DNA of 64,000 bases from CAZTAR01 sp043813895 (GCA_043813895.1 JBDRKQ010000109.1:1-64000), one strand, 5' to 3'. Numbered from the stretch's first letter, positions 26,210-35,874 are shown. The notes: generated by a model not told the origin, from the sequence alone. Translations and numbers: made by a program.

Positions 26210-26642
26210 GCTCCGTCCACGGCGGGAACCTCACAGGCCGCCGCACCCCACATTACCTCGCAAGTTAGACGTGGATTCTACGAGACCCCGCAAGCCGATT
26301 CAACCGACATTTCCCATTTATCAGATTTCAATCCGCATTCATATCCAAACGAACCGCTCGGATCAAGCGAAACGACCTCTCTTGCTGCGATTCGTGCCTG
26401 CGTGGCTGCTCCATCGTGCCAATCCTGTCCCTGATGCCTCCGGGACAACAATTCCGGCCCGTTTCCGCGCAGCATCAAGCCTGGGCCGTACAGCGCAAGG
26501 TCGCCGAGTCGATGCTTGAGAAACCAGCGAGCCGGCTTGTCCCTAGGCTGTTCCTCCCATTGGGGTATCCTGCGACATACGGGAACGCACCCCCCGGCCA
26601 AGGCCGGGGGCTCTTGCGCAACCGCCACCCCGGCGCATAATC
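26210..26642. repeat. Intergenic region with family D hairpin
   Basis: No gene seen. The hairpin CCCCCGGCCAAGGCCGGGGG with flanking CTCTTG (26590-26616) is an inverted copy of that at 20931-20952, and flanking bases also match. Confidence 0.65.
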
Positions 26643-27185
26643 CTACACAGCCAACTTCGGGAGCACGTCGGCAACGACCTGCGCGTCGCAGAACGCGCCG
26701 CGCCTGATGAGCAGCAGGCAGGCCGAGGTGACTTCCTCCTCGCTCAAACCGGCTTTGGCCAGAATCCGACGCGAATCCCTGAAGTCGGTCACGCTGGCTC
26801 TCTCGGGCCTCCCATCGAGCTTTGACTCGAGCTTCTGAGCGAAGTCCACGTCCCCCAGCCGCCTGACGATCTCGTCTTCACGGACGGCGACGTCATCCGA
26901 TCGCGGCATCTTCATCAGATCCGTCGCGGATTCGCCCGGCGCCAATTCGAACCAGACGACGCCGCTTCGCAGATAGCGATCGTAGAACTCCGGCGGGACC
27001 GCCCGGACAACATGATGAAACCGCTGCTCAGGAAAGAGGCCCTTGAATACGGGACTCGTGATGACGAGGTTCGTGCCCTTGTAGTGAATGTCCTCGCCGA
27101 TTCGAACGGTGACTTCACCAAAGGCGACGGAGAGATAGGCCTGCAGTTCCGCTTGAACCTTGGTGTGGAGTTTCTTCGGTATCAC
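26643..27185 (-). CDS. Conserved-looking protein of unknown function, possible BolA-like N-domain
   Basis: A 180-residue soluble protein. Residues 1-75 (KVQAELQAYLSVAFGEV, VFKGLFPEQRFHHVVRAVPP) have the helix-strand order and an F-x-G-x-x-x-x-x-RH-like segment reminiscent of BolA proteins, but the similarity is weak. The rest is helical and charged, with no motif I know. A TATAAT (27296-27291) lies about 105 nt upstream. The 347-nt gap on its upstream side has no other gene. Confidence 0.5.
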   Translation of the reverse strand: MIPKKLHTKVQAELQAYLSVAFGEVTVRIGEDIHYKGTNLVITSPVFKGLFPEQRFHHVVRAVPPEFYDRYLRSGVVWFELAPGESATDLMKMPRSDDVAVREDEIVRRLGDVDFAQKLESKLDGRPERASVTDFRDSRRILAKAGLSEEEVTSACLLLIRRGAFCDAQVVADVLPKLAV

Positions 27186-27290
27186 TTGCGAATGCCGCCG
27201 TGCGTATTTGTCTTGACCCGTACGAAAGACCTACGACACATGGAGCGCAGCGCTCCTGCTCAACGCCATCCACCTACCACACCGGGATCG

Positions 27291-27296
27291 ATTATA
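27291..27296 (-). promoter_or_regulatory. Perfect -10 box upstream of the 26643 gene
   Basis: TATAAT on the minus strand with only a weak -35 match (TCCACG) 17 nt further up. Confidence 0.35.
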
Positions 27297-27532
27297 CCCC
27301 ATGCCGCGCTGTTCGTGGAAGACCGAGTGAGAACTTCGCGACCGTCCGAATATCGGTGACGAACATCGCCGGTCGAGCCGGGCGACGTGCCGCGACCGCC
27401 GGACCGATAATACGTCACGCGCCTGCACCGTTGCCCGCAGGAGCGAGCGGGGGTAGAGTGTTTGAAGACCCAGTGTCGGCAACGCGGTGGGACTCTCGAC
27501 GTGCCGGCAGCGGTGGTCCGGCGGGAGTGACC

Positions 27533-28402
27533 ATGTCTCTTGCACACGTCAGTCGGTCTGGGACGCTTGCAGCCTGTGGTCTGGCGTGCGCATTCGCATC
27601 GCTGATCTCGACCGGCTGCGGCCCGTTCCGCGAGCATGTCACCGACACATCCGAATCGGCAACGGTCACGGTCAGTGACATCCTCGAACGATGCGTTGCC
27701 GCCCACAGGGGAATCGAGACGCTACAAGCAAGGGGGCTTTTGCGGGACAACCGTCACGAGTCGCAGCGCGTCGAGCCGATCAGTTGGGACTTCGCCGAGC
27801 CCGACCGATGCCGCGTCCAGATCGGCATGAACGTCGCGATCATCACGGGCAGCCATTGGTGGTTCTACGACGCCGGGAGCAAACGGTATCGCAAGCACCG
27901 GAACTTCACGCGCACGCCGCAAGAGACGGCAGCATACCTGCTGTCCAAGGGTGTGCCGTTCCTGTTACCCTCGATTTCGACGAAGGGTCTCGCCGCCTTC
28001 TCGACCGGCAGAGCCGGCTGCAAACGTGACTGGCGGATGGAGGGCGTCGCGTGGCTCGCCGAGCGTCCGTGCTACGTTGTTTCGCGAAGGGGCCGCGGTC
28101 CGGAGACGAACAGAATCCTGCGTGTGTGGGTCGATCAGGACAGGTTCCTGCTGCGCGGCTGGGCTCTGCTGGGCGAAAACGGCGAGGGGAAGGAGCAGGT
28201 CGTCATGGAGTGTACTTACCACGAGCTGCTTGTGGACCGCCACCTACCCGCGGACCGATTCCGGCTCAAGCAACCGACTCCGATCACGCTTCCACAGCAG
28301 GCGATCCCGCGTGGCCCTTCTTCCGATCGCGACGACGACCGCCAACGTCCGAAACCGACCGACGAACGTCGGTTCGATCCTTACTTGGCAATCCGACGAT
28401 GA
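27533..28402 (+). CDS. LolA-like lipoprotein-sorting-family protein
   Basis: A 289-residue exported protein. The ATG follows GGGAG by 4-5 nt and begins a signal segment (LAACGLACAFASLISTGCGP) with a Cys that may be lipidated. After that, residues 40-230 have the pattern of LolA/outer-membrane lipoprotein carriers: VSDILERCVAAHRGIETLQARG, then repeated strands with SHWWFYDAGSKRYRKH and ILRVWVDQDRFLLRGW. The tail is charged and disordered. Such LolA-like proteins are common in planctomycetes, mostly of unknown role. Confidence 0.7.
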   Translation: MSLAHVSRSGTLAACGLACAFASLISTGCGPFREHVTDTSESATVTVSDILERCVAAHRGIETLQARGLLRDNRHESQRVEPISWDFAEPDRCRVQIGMNVAIITGSHWWFYDAGSKRYRKHRNFTRTPQETAAYLLSKGVPFLLPSISTKGLAAFSTGRAGCKRDWRMEGVAWLAERPCYVVSRRGRGPETNRILRVWVDQDRFLLRGWALLGENGEGKEQVVMECTYHELLVDRHLPADRFRLKQPTPITLPQQAIPRGPSSDRDDDRQRPKPTDERRFDPYLAIRR

Positions 28403-28509
28403 ACGCTGGAGCCCCTGCGCGGTCGAGGAGTCGGGGACTTCAGTCCGAGGCTCTTCTTTGCAAGAAACGGTCAGCTTGAACTACGGCAAACCGCGGAATC
28501 CGTCCCCGG

Positions 28510-29553
28510 TTATCGACGCAGGTCCGGGGAGTAGGGCACATCGACGGCCGTCATGGACTTGATCACCAACGGCTGGACTGGGCGGTGCTGCGCGTCAACT
28601 GCCGCTTCTCCCAACCGCTGAAGCGTCATCAGCGACTGCGGCCCCCGAACCCTTGCGAATGCCGTGTATCGGCCGTGCCATGCCGGCTGCGGCGAAAGGC
28701 AGATGAAGAACTGGCTGCTGGCGGAATCCGGATCGCCTTCGATGAGCGCCATCCCGACCGTGCCTGTGAGAAACTGCGTGTTGTTGAACTCCGGCGCGAG
28801 GGTCAGACCGTCCGGTCGCTTCCCCGTGCCGTCGCCGCTGCCGCAACCCCCGAGTAGAAATTGGTGTGGATAAACCGTATGGAAGACCTTGCCGTTGTAG
28901 AACCGCCGGTCGATCAACTCCAGGAAGTTCGCCACGTGGCGCGGCGCCTGGTCATAGAGCAGTTCTATCGCCAGCGTGCCGTACTCCGTCTCCATCACGA
29001 CTTGCTTGTATTGCACGACTTCGATGATCAGAGGCTGCGCTTCCAGGGCTCCCCCGTACGGCAGCCACTTCAGCCGATATACACCGCTCTGGTGCAAGCC
29101 GGGATAGAACCGCGCAACGTCGAACCGCAAACCCGCCGAACCGAACGGTGCCAGCGTAATCGCCGGAACCGGATACTCCGGCTTCCGCATCACGCGATCG
29201 CCCAAACGCGGATTGTCGTCCGACGCCACTTCCAGGGCGCGAAAATGAACACCGGAGAAAACGTGCTCCAGAGGCAAACCCATCCCCTGGTCTTTCCGCT
29301 CCCCCGCCTCCAACGCGCCGGGCACGGTCAGCCGGATCGGTTCGTCTGTGAGGTTCTTCAGGGAGAACTCCACCGTCACCTCTCCGCCGACGGGCACGGT
29401 GGTGCGATTCACCTGTAGCTCCGCGCGCACTCGGTGTGACAAAGGCTCCTCCACCGTCGATCCGGCCGGCGGCATTCCTTCGGTCTGCAACTGCGGCGCC
29501 TGCGTAAGGAGACACGAAGACATCGCCACAATCCAGTTGGTCAGACAGGTCAT
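28510..29553 (-). CDS. Cyclophilin-type peptidyl-prolyl isomerase
   Basis: A 347-residue protein. The N-terminal 180 residues are strand-rich, perhaps an Ig-like module (VPVGGEVTVEFSLKNLTDEP). The C-terminal cyclophilin domain shows METEYGTLAIELLYDQAP, HVANFLELIDRRFYNGKVFH and SSQFFICLSPQPAWHGRYTA. The usual FH-R-V active-site arginine region reads FHTVYPHQFLLGG, so the catalytic Arg is not in its normal place; the enzyme may be weak or serve as a binder. The N-terminus is short and hydrophobic, suggesting export. Confidence 0.85.
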   Translation of the reverse strand: MTCLTNWIVAMSSCLLTQAPQLQTEGMPPAGSTVEEPLSHRVRAELQVNRTTVPVGGEVTVEFSLKNLTDEPIRLTVPGALEAGERKDQGMGLPLEHVFSGVHFRALEVASDDNPRLGDRVMRKPEYPVPAITLAPFGSAGLRFDVARFYPGLHQSGVYRLKWLPYGGALEAQPLIIEVVQYKQVVMETEYGTLAIELLYDQAPRHVANFLELIDRRFYNGKVFHTVYPHQFLLGGCGSGDGTGKRPDGLTLAPEFNNTQFLTGTVGMALIEGDPDSASSQFFICLSPQPAWHGRYTAFARVRGPQSLMTLQRLGEAAVDAQHRPVQPLVIKSMTAVDVPYSPDLRR

Positions 29554-29624
29554 TCCCGCAGCCTCTCGCCTATGCTCGTCTCTTCAGAGACCCTGCTAAC
29601 AGCTAATAGCTGACAGCTAACTCC

Positions 29625-31064
29625 CTACGCCCCAGTTCCTCCCAGCACCGTCGTCACGGTCCTGCACATGATCAAGAAATCGAGCCGCAACGACCAGTTG
29701 TCTATGTAGTGCAGATCCAGCTTCATCCACTCTTCGAAGCCGATGCGGTGCCGCCCTTTGATCTGCCACAAACACGTCAGCCCGGGTCGCATACTCAAAC
29801 GACGACGCTGCCAGCGATCGTACTTCTCGACCTCCGAAGGCAGCGGCGGACGCGGGCCCACGATCGACATGTCTCCGCACAGCACGTTGAAGAGCTGCGG
29901 CAGTTCGTCCAGGCTCCACCGCCGCAACCCCCTGCCGATCCACGTCTTCCGCGGGTCGTGCTTGATCTTGAACACCGGACCCGAGGATTCGTTCATGTGC
30001 GCGAGCGACGCGAGTTGCTCCTCCGCGCCCACCCGCATCGTCCGGAACTTGTGCATCCGGAACGCCCGGCCGTTCAGACCGCTGCGACGTTGAGAAAACA
30101 AAATCGGACCGGGTGAGGTCAGTTTGATCACCACCGCGCATACCAACATTATCGGCGCGGCCAGGATGATTCCGATAATCGCAAAGACAATGTCCAGAAG
30201 TCGTTTCACGAAAAGAAGTTCCGGAGAATGCCGCGCCGGCGAGTACGACAGCAGTGGGACGCCGTGCAAGCTCATGATCTCGGGGACCGAATGACATACC
30301 ATGGACTCCGCCTGTAGGTGGGCCGTCACGCCCACCTCCTCACACAACCGGATGCTCGGTAGGATGCCGGGAACCTCCTCCAGCGGGGCCGAGAAGATCA
30401 CCTCGTCAACCACCTGTTCATCTAAAACAGGGCCCAACTGGTCGAGTTCACCGACGATCGCGCCAGTCTCGATCCGTCCTCGTTCGCTTTCCCAGGGTCC
30501 ACGGAGGTGCCCGACCACCACCGGCCGGCCCAACGCGTACGATCGCAGCAGCCGGCGGATTCGTACCGCGTCCCGGCCGGTACCGACAATGAGTACGTGC
30601 CGTGGCTGACGCGAGCTAATCCACCGTCCCACCAGGACGCTTATACCCCGCACCGCCGACGTGGTCGCAGGCAGCAGGACTGCCACGAAGCCGATCTGCG
30701 CCCGTGGATACAGGTCTCTTGCAAAAAGCAGCGCCGCGGCGGCCAAGAGCATTCCCAATACTGCCGAGGCCGCCAGGGCGTTCTTCACAACCCATCGCCA
30801 CGGCCGCCACCGCTGCTCATACCACCCCAGCAGGCCCAGAACCAGCGGCCAGCCGAGCGGCAGCAGGGCCAGCACCCGCATGTGCATCCGCACGCTGCTG
30901 CCGTAGCCTGCGACCATCTCCGGCCACTGATCGGGAAAATCGAGCCGCATCCACAGCGTGCAGCGGAGAATGTCCGCCAGAATATACGTGAGGCAGATCG
31001 TCACAACGTCTGCGGCGACCATCATCGCCCTGAGTTGCCGCCATGCCTGCGAATGGGTCATCAC
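29625..31064 (-). CDS. Polyprenyl glycosylphosphotransferase (WbaP/ExoY type)
   Basis: A 479-residue membrane enzyme that starts exopolysaccharide or O-unit synthesis by moving a sugar phosphate to undecaprenyl phosphate. Five hydrophobic helices and a nucleotide-sugar-like Rossmann segment (HVLIVGTGRDAVRIRRLL) come first; the last 200 residues are the transferase: KRLLDIVFAIIG, MHKFRTM, SLDELPQLFNVL, MSIVGPRPPLPSE and RPGLTCLWQIKGR. Gene stands alone; no other polysaccharide genes are nearby. Confidence 0.93.
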   Translation of the reverse strand: MMTHSQAWRQLRAMMVAADVVTICLTYILADILRCTLWMRLDFPDQWPEMVAGYGSSVRMHMRVLALLPLGWPLVLGLLGWYEQRWRPWRWVVKNALAASAVLGMLLAAAALLFARDLYPRAQIGFVAVLLPATTSAVRGISVLVGRWISSRQPRHVLIVGTGRDAVRIRRLLRSYALGRPVVVGHLRGPWESERGRIETGAIVGELDQLGPVLDEQVVDEVIFSAPLEEVPGILPSIRLCEEVGVTAHLQAESMVCHSVPEIMSLHGVPLLSYSPARHSPELLFVKRLLDIVFAIIGIILAAPIMLVCAVVIKLTSPGPILFSQRRSGLNGRAFRMHKFRTMRVGAEEQLASLAHMNESSGPVFKIKHDPRKTWIGRGLRRWSLDELPQLFNVLCGDMSIVGPRPPLPSEVEKYDRWQRRRLSMRPGLTCLWQIKGRHRIGFEEWMKLDLHYIDNWSLRLDFLIMCRTVTTVLGGTGA

Positions 31065-31187
31065 TGCAAAGCCATTGAGGGTTACCCCGTTTCACGCACC
31101 GCCCGAGTTGCAGCGGCATTCTACCCACCGCACCAGGAGCGGACAATGGGCCGACTGGAGCGTCAGATCGTGCGTATGTGTTTGGCC

Positions 31188-31313
31188 GGGGTGGCATGGG
31201 TTAGCGAAGTCGCGTTGGGCGGCGGAGCATACCCGTGAGGAATCTCAAGGTGTTCCCACGGGTAACGAGTAGGATACCCTGACGGGCACCCCACTCGTTA
31301 CCCATGCCACCCC
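31188..31313. repeat. Palindromic intergenic element, family B, copy 2
   Basis: Ends GGGGTGGCATGGGT / ACCCATGCCACCCC are the same as in the copy at 14881-15008; the inner palindrome GGGTAACGAGT/ACTCGTTACCC is slightly diverged. Followed, as in copy 1, by CTGAACGC. Confidence 0.8.
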
Positions 31314-31353
31314 GCTCTGAACGCTAAATACGTACCTGCGCCAGAGACGCACC

Positions 31354-32301
31354 TCACTCCCGTATCTCACGCCGCCTCCGACGCCCGAGCGCCTCGCCGA
31401 CATGCCCGCTGTTTCTCGCCAACAGTGCCTCCGCCTCTGCCCGCGAAATCGTGAGAAGGTGCATCACAATCGCCGTCTTGGCCCGCCCCCGGGCCGCCCG
31501 CAGCAACCTCGCGGCTTCAGGCCCGGGAAGACCGGTTGCATCGCTTACAACACGCGTCGCCCGATCCACGAGCTTGCGGCAGGCGTGGCTGTTCAGATCC
31601 ACCATCAGGTTCCCGTAGGTCTTTCCCAAACGCACCATCCCGAGCGTCGTGATCATGTTCAGCACGAGCTTCGTCGCCGTGCCTGCCTTCAGCCGCGTCG
31701 AGCCCGACAGTACTTCCGCCGCGACAAGCACCCGGATGTCGATGTCGCACGCCACCTCGACCTGCGACTTTGGCACACATGCAAGGAAGGCCGTTGTCGC
31801 TCCGCGCTGCTTCGCCTCGCCCAACGCCGCGTGAACGTAGGGCGTCGTTCCACCGCTCGCTATGCCGAGGACGACGTCCTTCACGCAGACGTCAAGTTCT
31901 CGAATCGCCGCGCGCGCCGCCGCCGGGTCGTCCTCAGCACCCTCGACGCTCCGCCACAGCGCCTTCTTCCCGCCCGCGACGACGCCGCGAACCATCTGTG
32001 GCGAACTGCGAAACGTCGGCGGGCACTCGGCCGCGTCCAACACGCCAAGCCGCCCACTCGTGCCGGCCCCCACGTAGATCAATCGACCGCCGCATCGCCA
32101 CGCCTCGGATACCCGACGGATCATCCGAACGATCGGCCCCTTCGCATGCGCCACCGCGGCCGGCACCGTCGAATCCTCGGCGTTCATGACGTCGAACGCA
32201 TCACCGATCGGCAGCACGTCCAGGTCCCGTGTATTGGGATTGTGCTGTTCCGTCAGAAGATGACCACGCCCACCACTGTTTCGTGTGCCGCGTCGCTTCA
32301 T
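31354..32301 (-). CDS. murQ: N-acetylmuramic acid 6-phosphate etherase MurQ
   Basis: A 315-residue SIS-domain etherase that turns MurNAc-6-P into GlcNAc-6-P in wall recycling. The N-terminus keeps LLTEQHNPNTRDLD, then VGAGTSGRLGVLDAAECPP and SGGTTPYVHAALGEA (catalytic Glu region) and the MVDLNSHACRKLVDRA segment. Its ATG overlaps the anmK stop by 4 nt (ATGA), so the two recycling enzymes are made together. Confidence 0.96.
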   Translation of the reverse strand: MKRRGTRNSGGRGHLLTEQHNPNTRDLDVLPIGDAFDVMNAEDSTVPAAVAHAKGPIVRMIRRVSEAWRCGGRLIYVGAGTSGRLGVLDAAECPPTFRSSPQMVRGVVAGGKKALWRSVEGAEDDPAAARAAIRELDVCVKDVVLGIASGGTTPYVHAALGEAKQRGATTAFLACVPKSQVEVACDIDIRVLVAAEVLSGSTRLKAGTATKLVLNMITTLGMVRLGKTYGNLMVDLNSHACRKLVDRATRVVSDATGLPGPEAARLLRAARGRAKTAIVMHLLTISRAEAEALLARNSGHVGEALGRRRRREIRE

Positions 32302-33554
32302 CTCCGAGGCTCCGGACTGGCGATTTGTCCCAAAACCACCCGGCGGCGCGCGCCCGTCACACGGGGCAGGTTCGCCGCCACGCCGTCCACACAGGCCGCC
32401 GCAAGCATCGCGAACGAGACACCCTCCTTCGCCTGAGGCGTGATTCCGTAATCAGCAGTCGTGCTCACCGCGACACCTTCGCACGCACCGTCGAGCGATA
32501 CGTATGCCAGCAGGTCGCGCACGAGCGATGGGTTCTTCGCGCCGCCGCCGCAGAGAATGACCTCGTCCACCGGGGGGTAACGCCGGCAATGCGGCGAGAT
32601 GAACAGCGCGTACGACATTGCGATGCTCGCCGCCGTAAACGCCGTCGCCGTGGCGATCCAGTCGTCCGATGCCGACTTCCGCGACGAATACCGCCGCAGC
32701 ACATCGCGCACCCACTTCTCGCCGAACACCTCACGACCGCAGCTCTTCGGGGGCGGCGTCGTCAGGAATCGGTGGTCCAGCAGCCGTTTCAGCACGCGTT
32801 CGTCGACCTTTCCCCGCGCGGCACGCCGTCCGCCACGGTCATACTGCTCGCGGCCTTTCGTGAAGTGCCGCACCATCGCGTCGATGACCATGTTGCCGGG
32901 GCCCGTGTCGAAGGCGATCACCTCGTCCAACGCCCCGCCCGCCGGCAGCCACGTCATGTTCGCGATGCCGCCGATGTTCTGGACAGCCAAGCTGCGTCGG
33001 GGATGATGAAAGAGAACGTAGTCCGTCCACGGCACCAGCGGTGCGCCCTGCCCGCCGATGGCCATGTCCGCCTGTCGAAAGCCGGACACCACAGGCACGC
33101 CCAGCGCCGTCGCGATGATCGCCGCGTCGCCGATCTGCATGGTCCCGAAAACGCGCCGCCCCCGGCGCCGATCACCGGAACTCCGCGAACTCGCCGAACT
33201 CTCGCTCCTGTGCAAGTCTCCACCGGGTGGTAGATGACACACCGTCTGGCCGTGAGCACCGGCAAAGGCGATCCGCCTCAGCCCCAGCTTCTTCACGCAC
33301 GCGCGGGCGGCTCGCGCAAACGCTTCGCCCACCTCCGTGCTCAGGAGGCAGAGGTCCTCGGTCCGTGTTGACGCCGGCGCCATCACCGCAAGCAATCGCC
33401 GGCGCAGGTCCGCCGGGTACTTGCGGCGAACATGTCCCAATACGCGCACCCGCATCCCCACGCCAACGCCAGTGATCTCGCACGCCACTGCGTCCACACC
33501 GTCCGCGCTGGTCCCGCTGTTCAGTCCTAGAATGATCCGCCGCCCACCTGCCAT
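32298..33554 (-). CDS. anmK: Anhydro-N-acetylmuramic acid kinase AnmK
   Basis: A 418-residue sugar kinase that phosphorylates 1,6-anhydro-MurNAc, the substrate step before MurQ. The ATP-site motif GLNSGTSADGVDAVAC, the catalytic FAGAHGQTVCHLPPG and FDTGPGNMVIDAMVRHF are present. A low-complexity insert (SSASSRSSGDRRRGRR) follows residue 120 and makes it longer than usual. Translation of murQ is coupled to its end. Confidence 0.95.
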   Translation of the reverse strand: MAGGRRIILGLNSGTSADGVDAVACEITGVGVGMRVRVLGHVRRKYPADLRRRLLAVMAPASTRTEDLCLLSTEVGEAFARAARACVKKLGLRRIAFAGAHGQTVCHLPPGGDLHRSESSASSRSSGDRRRGRRVFGTMQIGDAAIIATALGVPVVSGFRQADMAIGGQGAPLVPWTDYVLFHHPRRSLAVQNIGGIANMTWLPAGGALDEVIAFDTGPGNMVIDAMVRHFTKGREQYDRGGRRAARGKVDERVLKRLLDHRFLTTPPPKSCGREVFGEKWVRDVLRRYSSRKSASDDWIATATAFTAASIAMSYALFISPHCRRYPPVDEVILCGGGAKNPSLVRDLLAYVSLDGACEGVAVSTTADYGITPQAKEGVSFAMLAAACVDGVAANLPRVTGARRRVVLGQIASPEPRR

Positions 33555-33855
33555 CTCAAATCCACGCAGTCAACAAAACCCGCGACCGTGAACAACACAC
33601 GACCGGTATTCTTCAGTACGCCTCCTCCAATTGCAAACGCACCATCAAACGCGGTGGAGCCGCCATCGCCCACCGCGATCTGCCTGCATCTCCCGGATTT
33701 CTCTCGGAATCAAGCCCGCGAATCGGCCGTGCCAATACTGCTATCGTGGATTTCTCTCAAGACGACATCCGCATTCACCGATCCTCCAACCGGTGGGAAG
33801 CTCTCTCCGGCGGGAAGCTCTCCAATCAGCGTCCGAGTTTCTGGTGGGGGAAGTC
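33555..33855. other. Intergenic region upstream of the HD-GYP gene
   Basis: The divergent promoter region for anmK-murQ and the HD-GYP gene should lie here; no clear element was seen. Confidence 0.4.
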
Positions 33856-34722
33856 ATGAAACGCAGGATCGTAACCGGGTCCCTGACACTCAGTCCGGCC
33901 CCCTGGCTTTGCGGACTGCGTGACAGGCCGCGCGCTGCCGCATCAAGGGCGGCCGCGCAAGACGAACGGCAGCCCCAAGACGACGGCGCGGCCGGGGGTG
34001 AGGAGGTTCGGCGCCTCTCGAGAATGGTAGAGGATCTCAGACAGAAGCTCGCCCACACTCACAAGAGACTCCGAAGCACCCAGCTCGACACTGTGACCGC
34101 TCTCGTCGCGGCCGTCGAGGCCAAGGATCCCAGCACAGAGCAGCACTCCATGCGTGGGTCGCGCTTCGCAAAACAACTGGCTCGCCCCTTCCAACTCTCG
34201 CCGCGCCAACTCGAAGTCATCGAGACGGCGGCCTTGCTGCACGATGTTGGCAAGATCGGTGTGCCGGATGCCATCCTGACGAAGCCCGGCCCGTTGACAC
34301 CCGACGAATACCGTGTGATCAAGCAGCATCCCGTTACGGGCGCCGCAATCCTGAGGTCCGCCGCCTGCTTGCAGCGCGAATTGCCGCTCGTCCTGCACCA
34401 TCACGAATGGTACAACGGCGCCGGCTACCCCGACGGCCTGGCGGGGGAGGATATCCCGTTCGGCGCGAGGATCCTGCACGTCGCCGACAGCGTGGACGCG
34501 ATGCTCTCGCAACGAAGCTACCGGACGAGCTTTCCGGTCGAACGCGTCATCTCCGAACTCCGGCGAGGTCGCGGTACGCAGTTCGATCCCATCATCACGC
34601 ACGTCGCGGTTGGCTGGCTCCAGAAACGGCCCGCGGAAATCGAACGACAGCGAAGCACTCTCCGAATCGAACACGAACCGGAACGAGGCGAGACCGTGCC
34701 GGTTTGCACGGCCGAAACCTGA
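33856..34722 (+). CDS. HD-GYP domain phosphodiesterase-like protein
   Basis: A 288-residue protein, start chosen for GGTGGGGG before the ATG. A charged helical segment (about residues 45-80, RRLSRMVEDLRQKLAHTHK) precedes an HD-GYP domain: TEQHSMRGSRFAKQL, LLHDVGKIGVPDAIL, QHPVTGAAILRS, LHHHEWYNGAGYPDGL and FGARILHVADSVDAM. These are the cyclic-di-GMP phosphodiesterase residues. No receiver, membrane or GGDEF domain is attached, so how it is controlled is open. Confidence 0.92.
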   Translation: MKRRIVTGSLTLSPAPWLCGLRDRPRAAASRAAAQDERQPQDDGAAGGEEVRRLSRMVEDLRQKLAHTHKRLRSTQLDTVTALVAAVEAKDPSTEQHSMRGSRFAKQLARPFQLSPRQLEVIETAALLHDVGKIGVPDAILTKPGPLTPDEYRVIKQHPVTGAAILRSAACLQRELPLVLHHHEWYNGAGYPDGLAGEDIPFGARILHVADSVDAMLSQRSYRTSFPVERVISELRRGRGTQFDPIITHVAVGWLQKRPAEIERQRSTLRIEHEPERGETVPVCTAET

Positions 34723-34732
34723 CCCCTACACT
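34704..34732 (+). promoter_or_regulatory. Promoter inside the HD-GYP 3' end, for mnmA
   Basis: TTGCAC and TACACT are 17 nt apart; the -10 ends exactly 6 nt before the ATG at 34739, the spacing expected for a leaderless mRNA. Confidence 0.5.
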
Positions 34733-34738
34733 ATGTGC

Positions 34739-35869
34739 ATGAACGGGCGAGAGAAAGTCCTGGTCGCCATGAGCGGCGGCGTGGACAGCAGTGTTGCTGC
34801 TTGTCTCCTCAAGGAACAGGGCTACGACGTCGTCGGCGTGTTCATGCGCCTCGGCGCCGTTGACCCGGCTGAGGAGACACAGTCGGAACGTCTGGGCCAC
34901 GATTCTGAGAGAATCCCCAGGCATCGGAGCTGTTGCTCCGCCGCCGACGCCGCAGACGCCAGGGCCGTAGCCGGCCGGCTCGGCATCCCTTTTTATGCCC
35001 TGAACTTCGAAGCGGATTTTGCGAAACTGATCGACGACTTCGCCGACGAGTACGCCGCCGGGCGCACGCCCAACCCCTGCATCCTCTGCAACCATCGGCT
35101 CAAGTTCGGCAAGCTCCTCGCCTACGCCCGGGCCGTCGATGCAAACCTCATCGCTACCGGCCACTACGCCCGGATCGACACCCGTCAGGGCCGCCCGAGG
35201 CTCCGCCGCGCGACGCACCTCGCCAAAGACCAGTCCTACGTTCTCTTCCAGCTCGAGCCGGACGTCCTGCGGCAGATGCGCTTCCCGCTCGGCGACCTCT
35301 CGAAAGAGGAAGTCCGTGCGATTGCGAAAGGACTCGGCCTCTCGCTGCACGACAAGCCGGACTCGCAAGACATCTGCTTCGTGCCTGATCGCGACTACGC
35401 GCCCGTCGTTCACCGGCGAAGGCCCGACGCGTTCCGGCCGGGCGACATCAGACATACAAACGGGCAAGTGCTTGGAAAGCACGACGGCATGGCTCGGTTC
35501 ACGGTCGGCCAGCGCCGCGGATTGCGCATTGCCGCCGGCGCGCCGCTCTACGTGACGGACATCGATCCTGACTCCGCCACCGTCACCGTCGGCCCGCGGG
35601 AGGCGACGTTCGTTGAAGAGGCCGTAGCGACTGACGTGCTGTGGCATGGCGGCGTACCGGCTTCACCTCTCCGCACAAACGTCAAGATTCGATACAACCA
35701 TGCGCCGGTTCCCGCCGAAGTGACGCCGCTGCCCGGCGGCCGTGTACGCGTCCGCTTCGACGAGCCGCAGCCCGCCGTCACGCCTGGTCAGGCGTTGGTG
35801 ATGTATGACGGAGATATCGTCCTCGGCGGCGGCTGGCTGACCCGCCTCCAACGACCCGAGACGATCTGA
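34739..35869 (+). CDS. mnmA: tRNA-specific 2-thiouridylase MnmA
   Basis: A 376-residue enzyme that puts sulfur on U34 of tRNA-Lys/Glu/Gln. The PP-loop SGGVDSSVA, the first catalytic Cys in NPCILCNHRLKFG and the second in SQDICFVPDRDY are in place. I took the second ATG (MNGREKVLVAMSGG) because it is at the leaderless distance from a -10 box; the first ATG is two codons earlier. An insert after residue 35 (DPAEETQSERLGHDSERIP) is typical of planctomycete forms. It is followed immediately by the convergent gene below. Confidence 0.95.
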   Translation: MNGREKVLVAMSGGVDSSVAACLLKEQGYDVVGVFMRLGAVDPAEETQSERLGHDSERIPRHRSCCSAADAADARAVAGRLGIPFYALNFEADFAKLIDDFADEYAAGRTPNPCILCNHRLKFGKLLAYARAVDANLIATGHYARIDTRQGRPRLRRATHLAKDQSYVLFQLEPDVLRQMRFPLGDLSKEEVRAIAKGLGLSLHDKPDSQDICFVPDRDYAPVVHRRRPDAFRPGDIRHTNGQVLGKHDGMARFTVGQRRGLRIAAGAPLYVTDIDPDSATVTVGPREATFVEEAVATDVLWHGGVPASPLRTNVKIRYNHAPVPAEVTPLPGGRVRVRFDEPQPAVTPGQALVMYDGDIVLGGGWLTRLQRPETI

Positions 35870-35874
35870 GGCTC

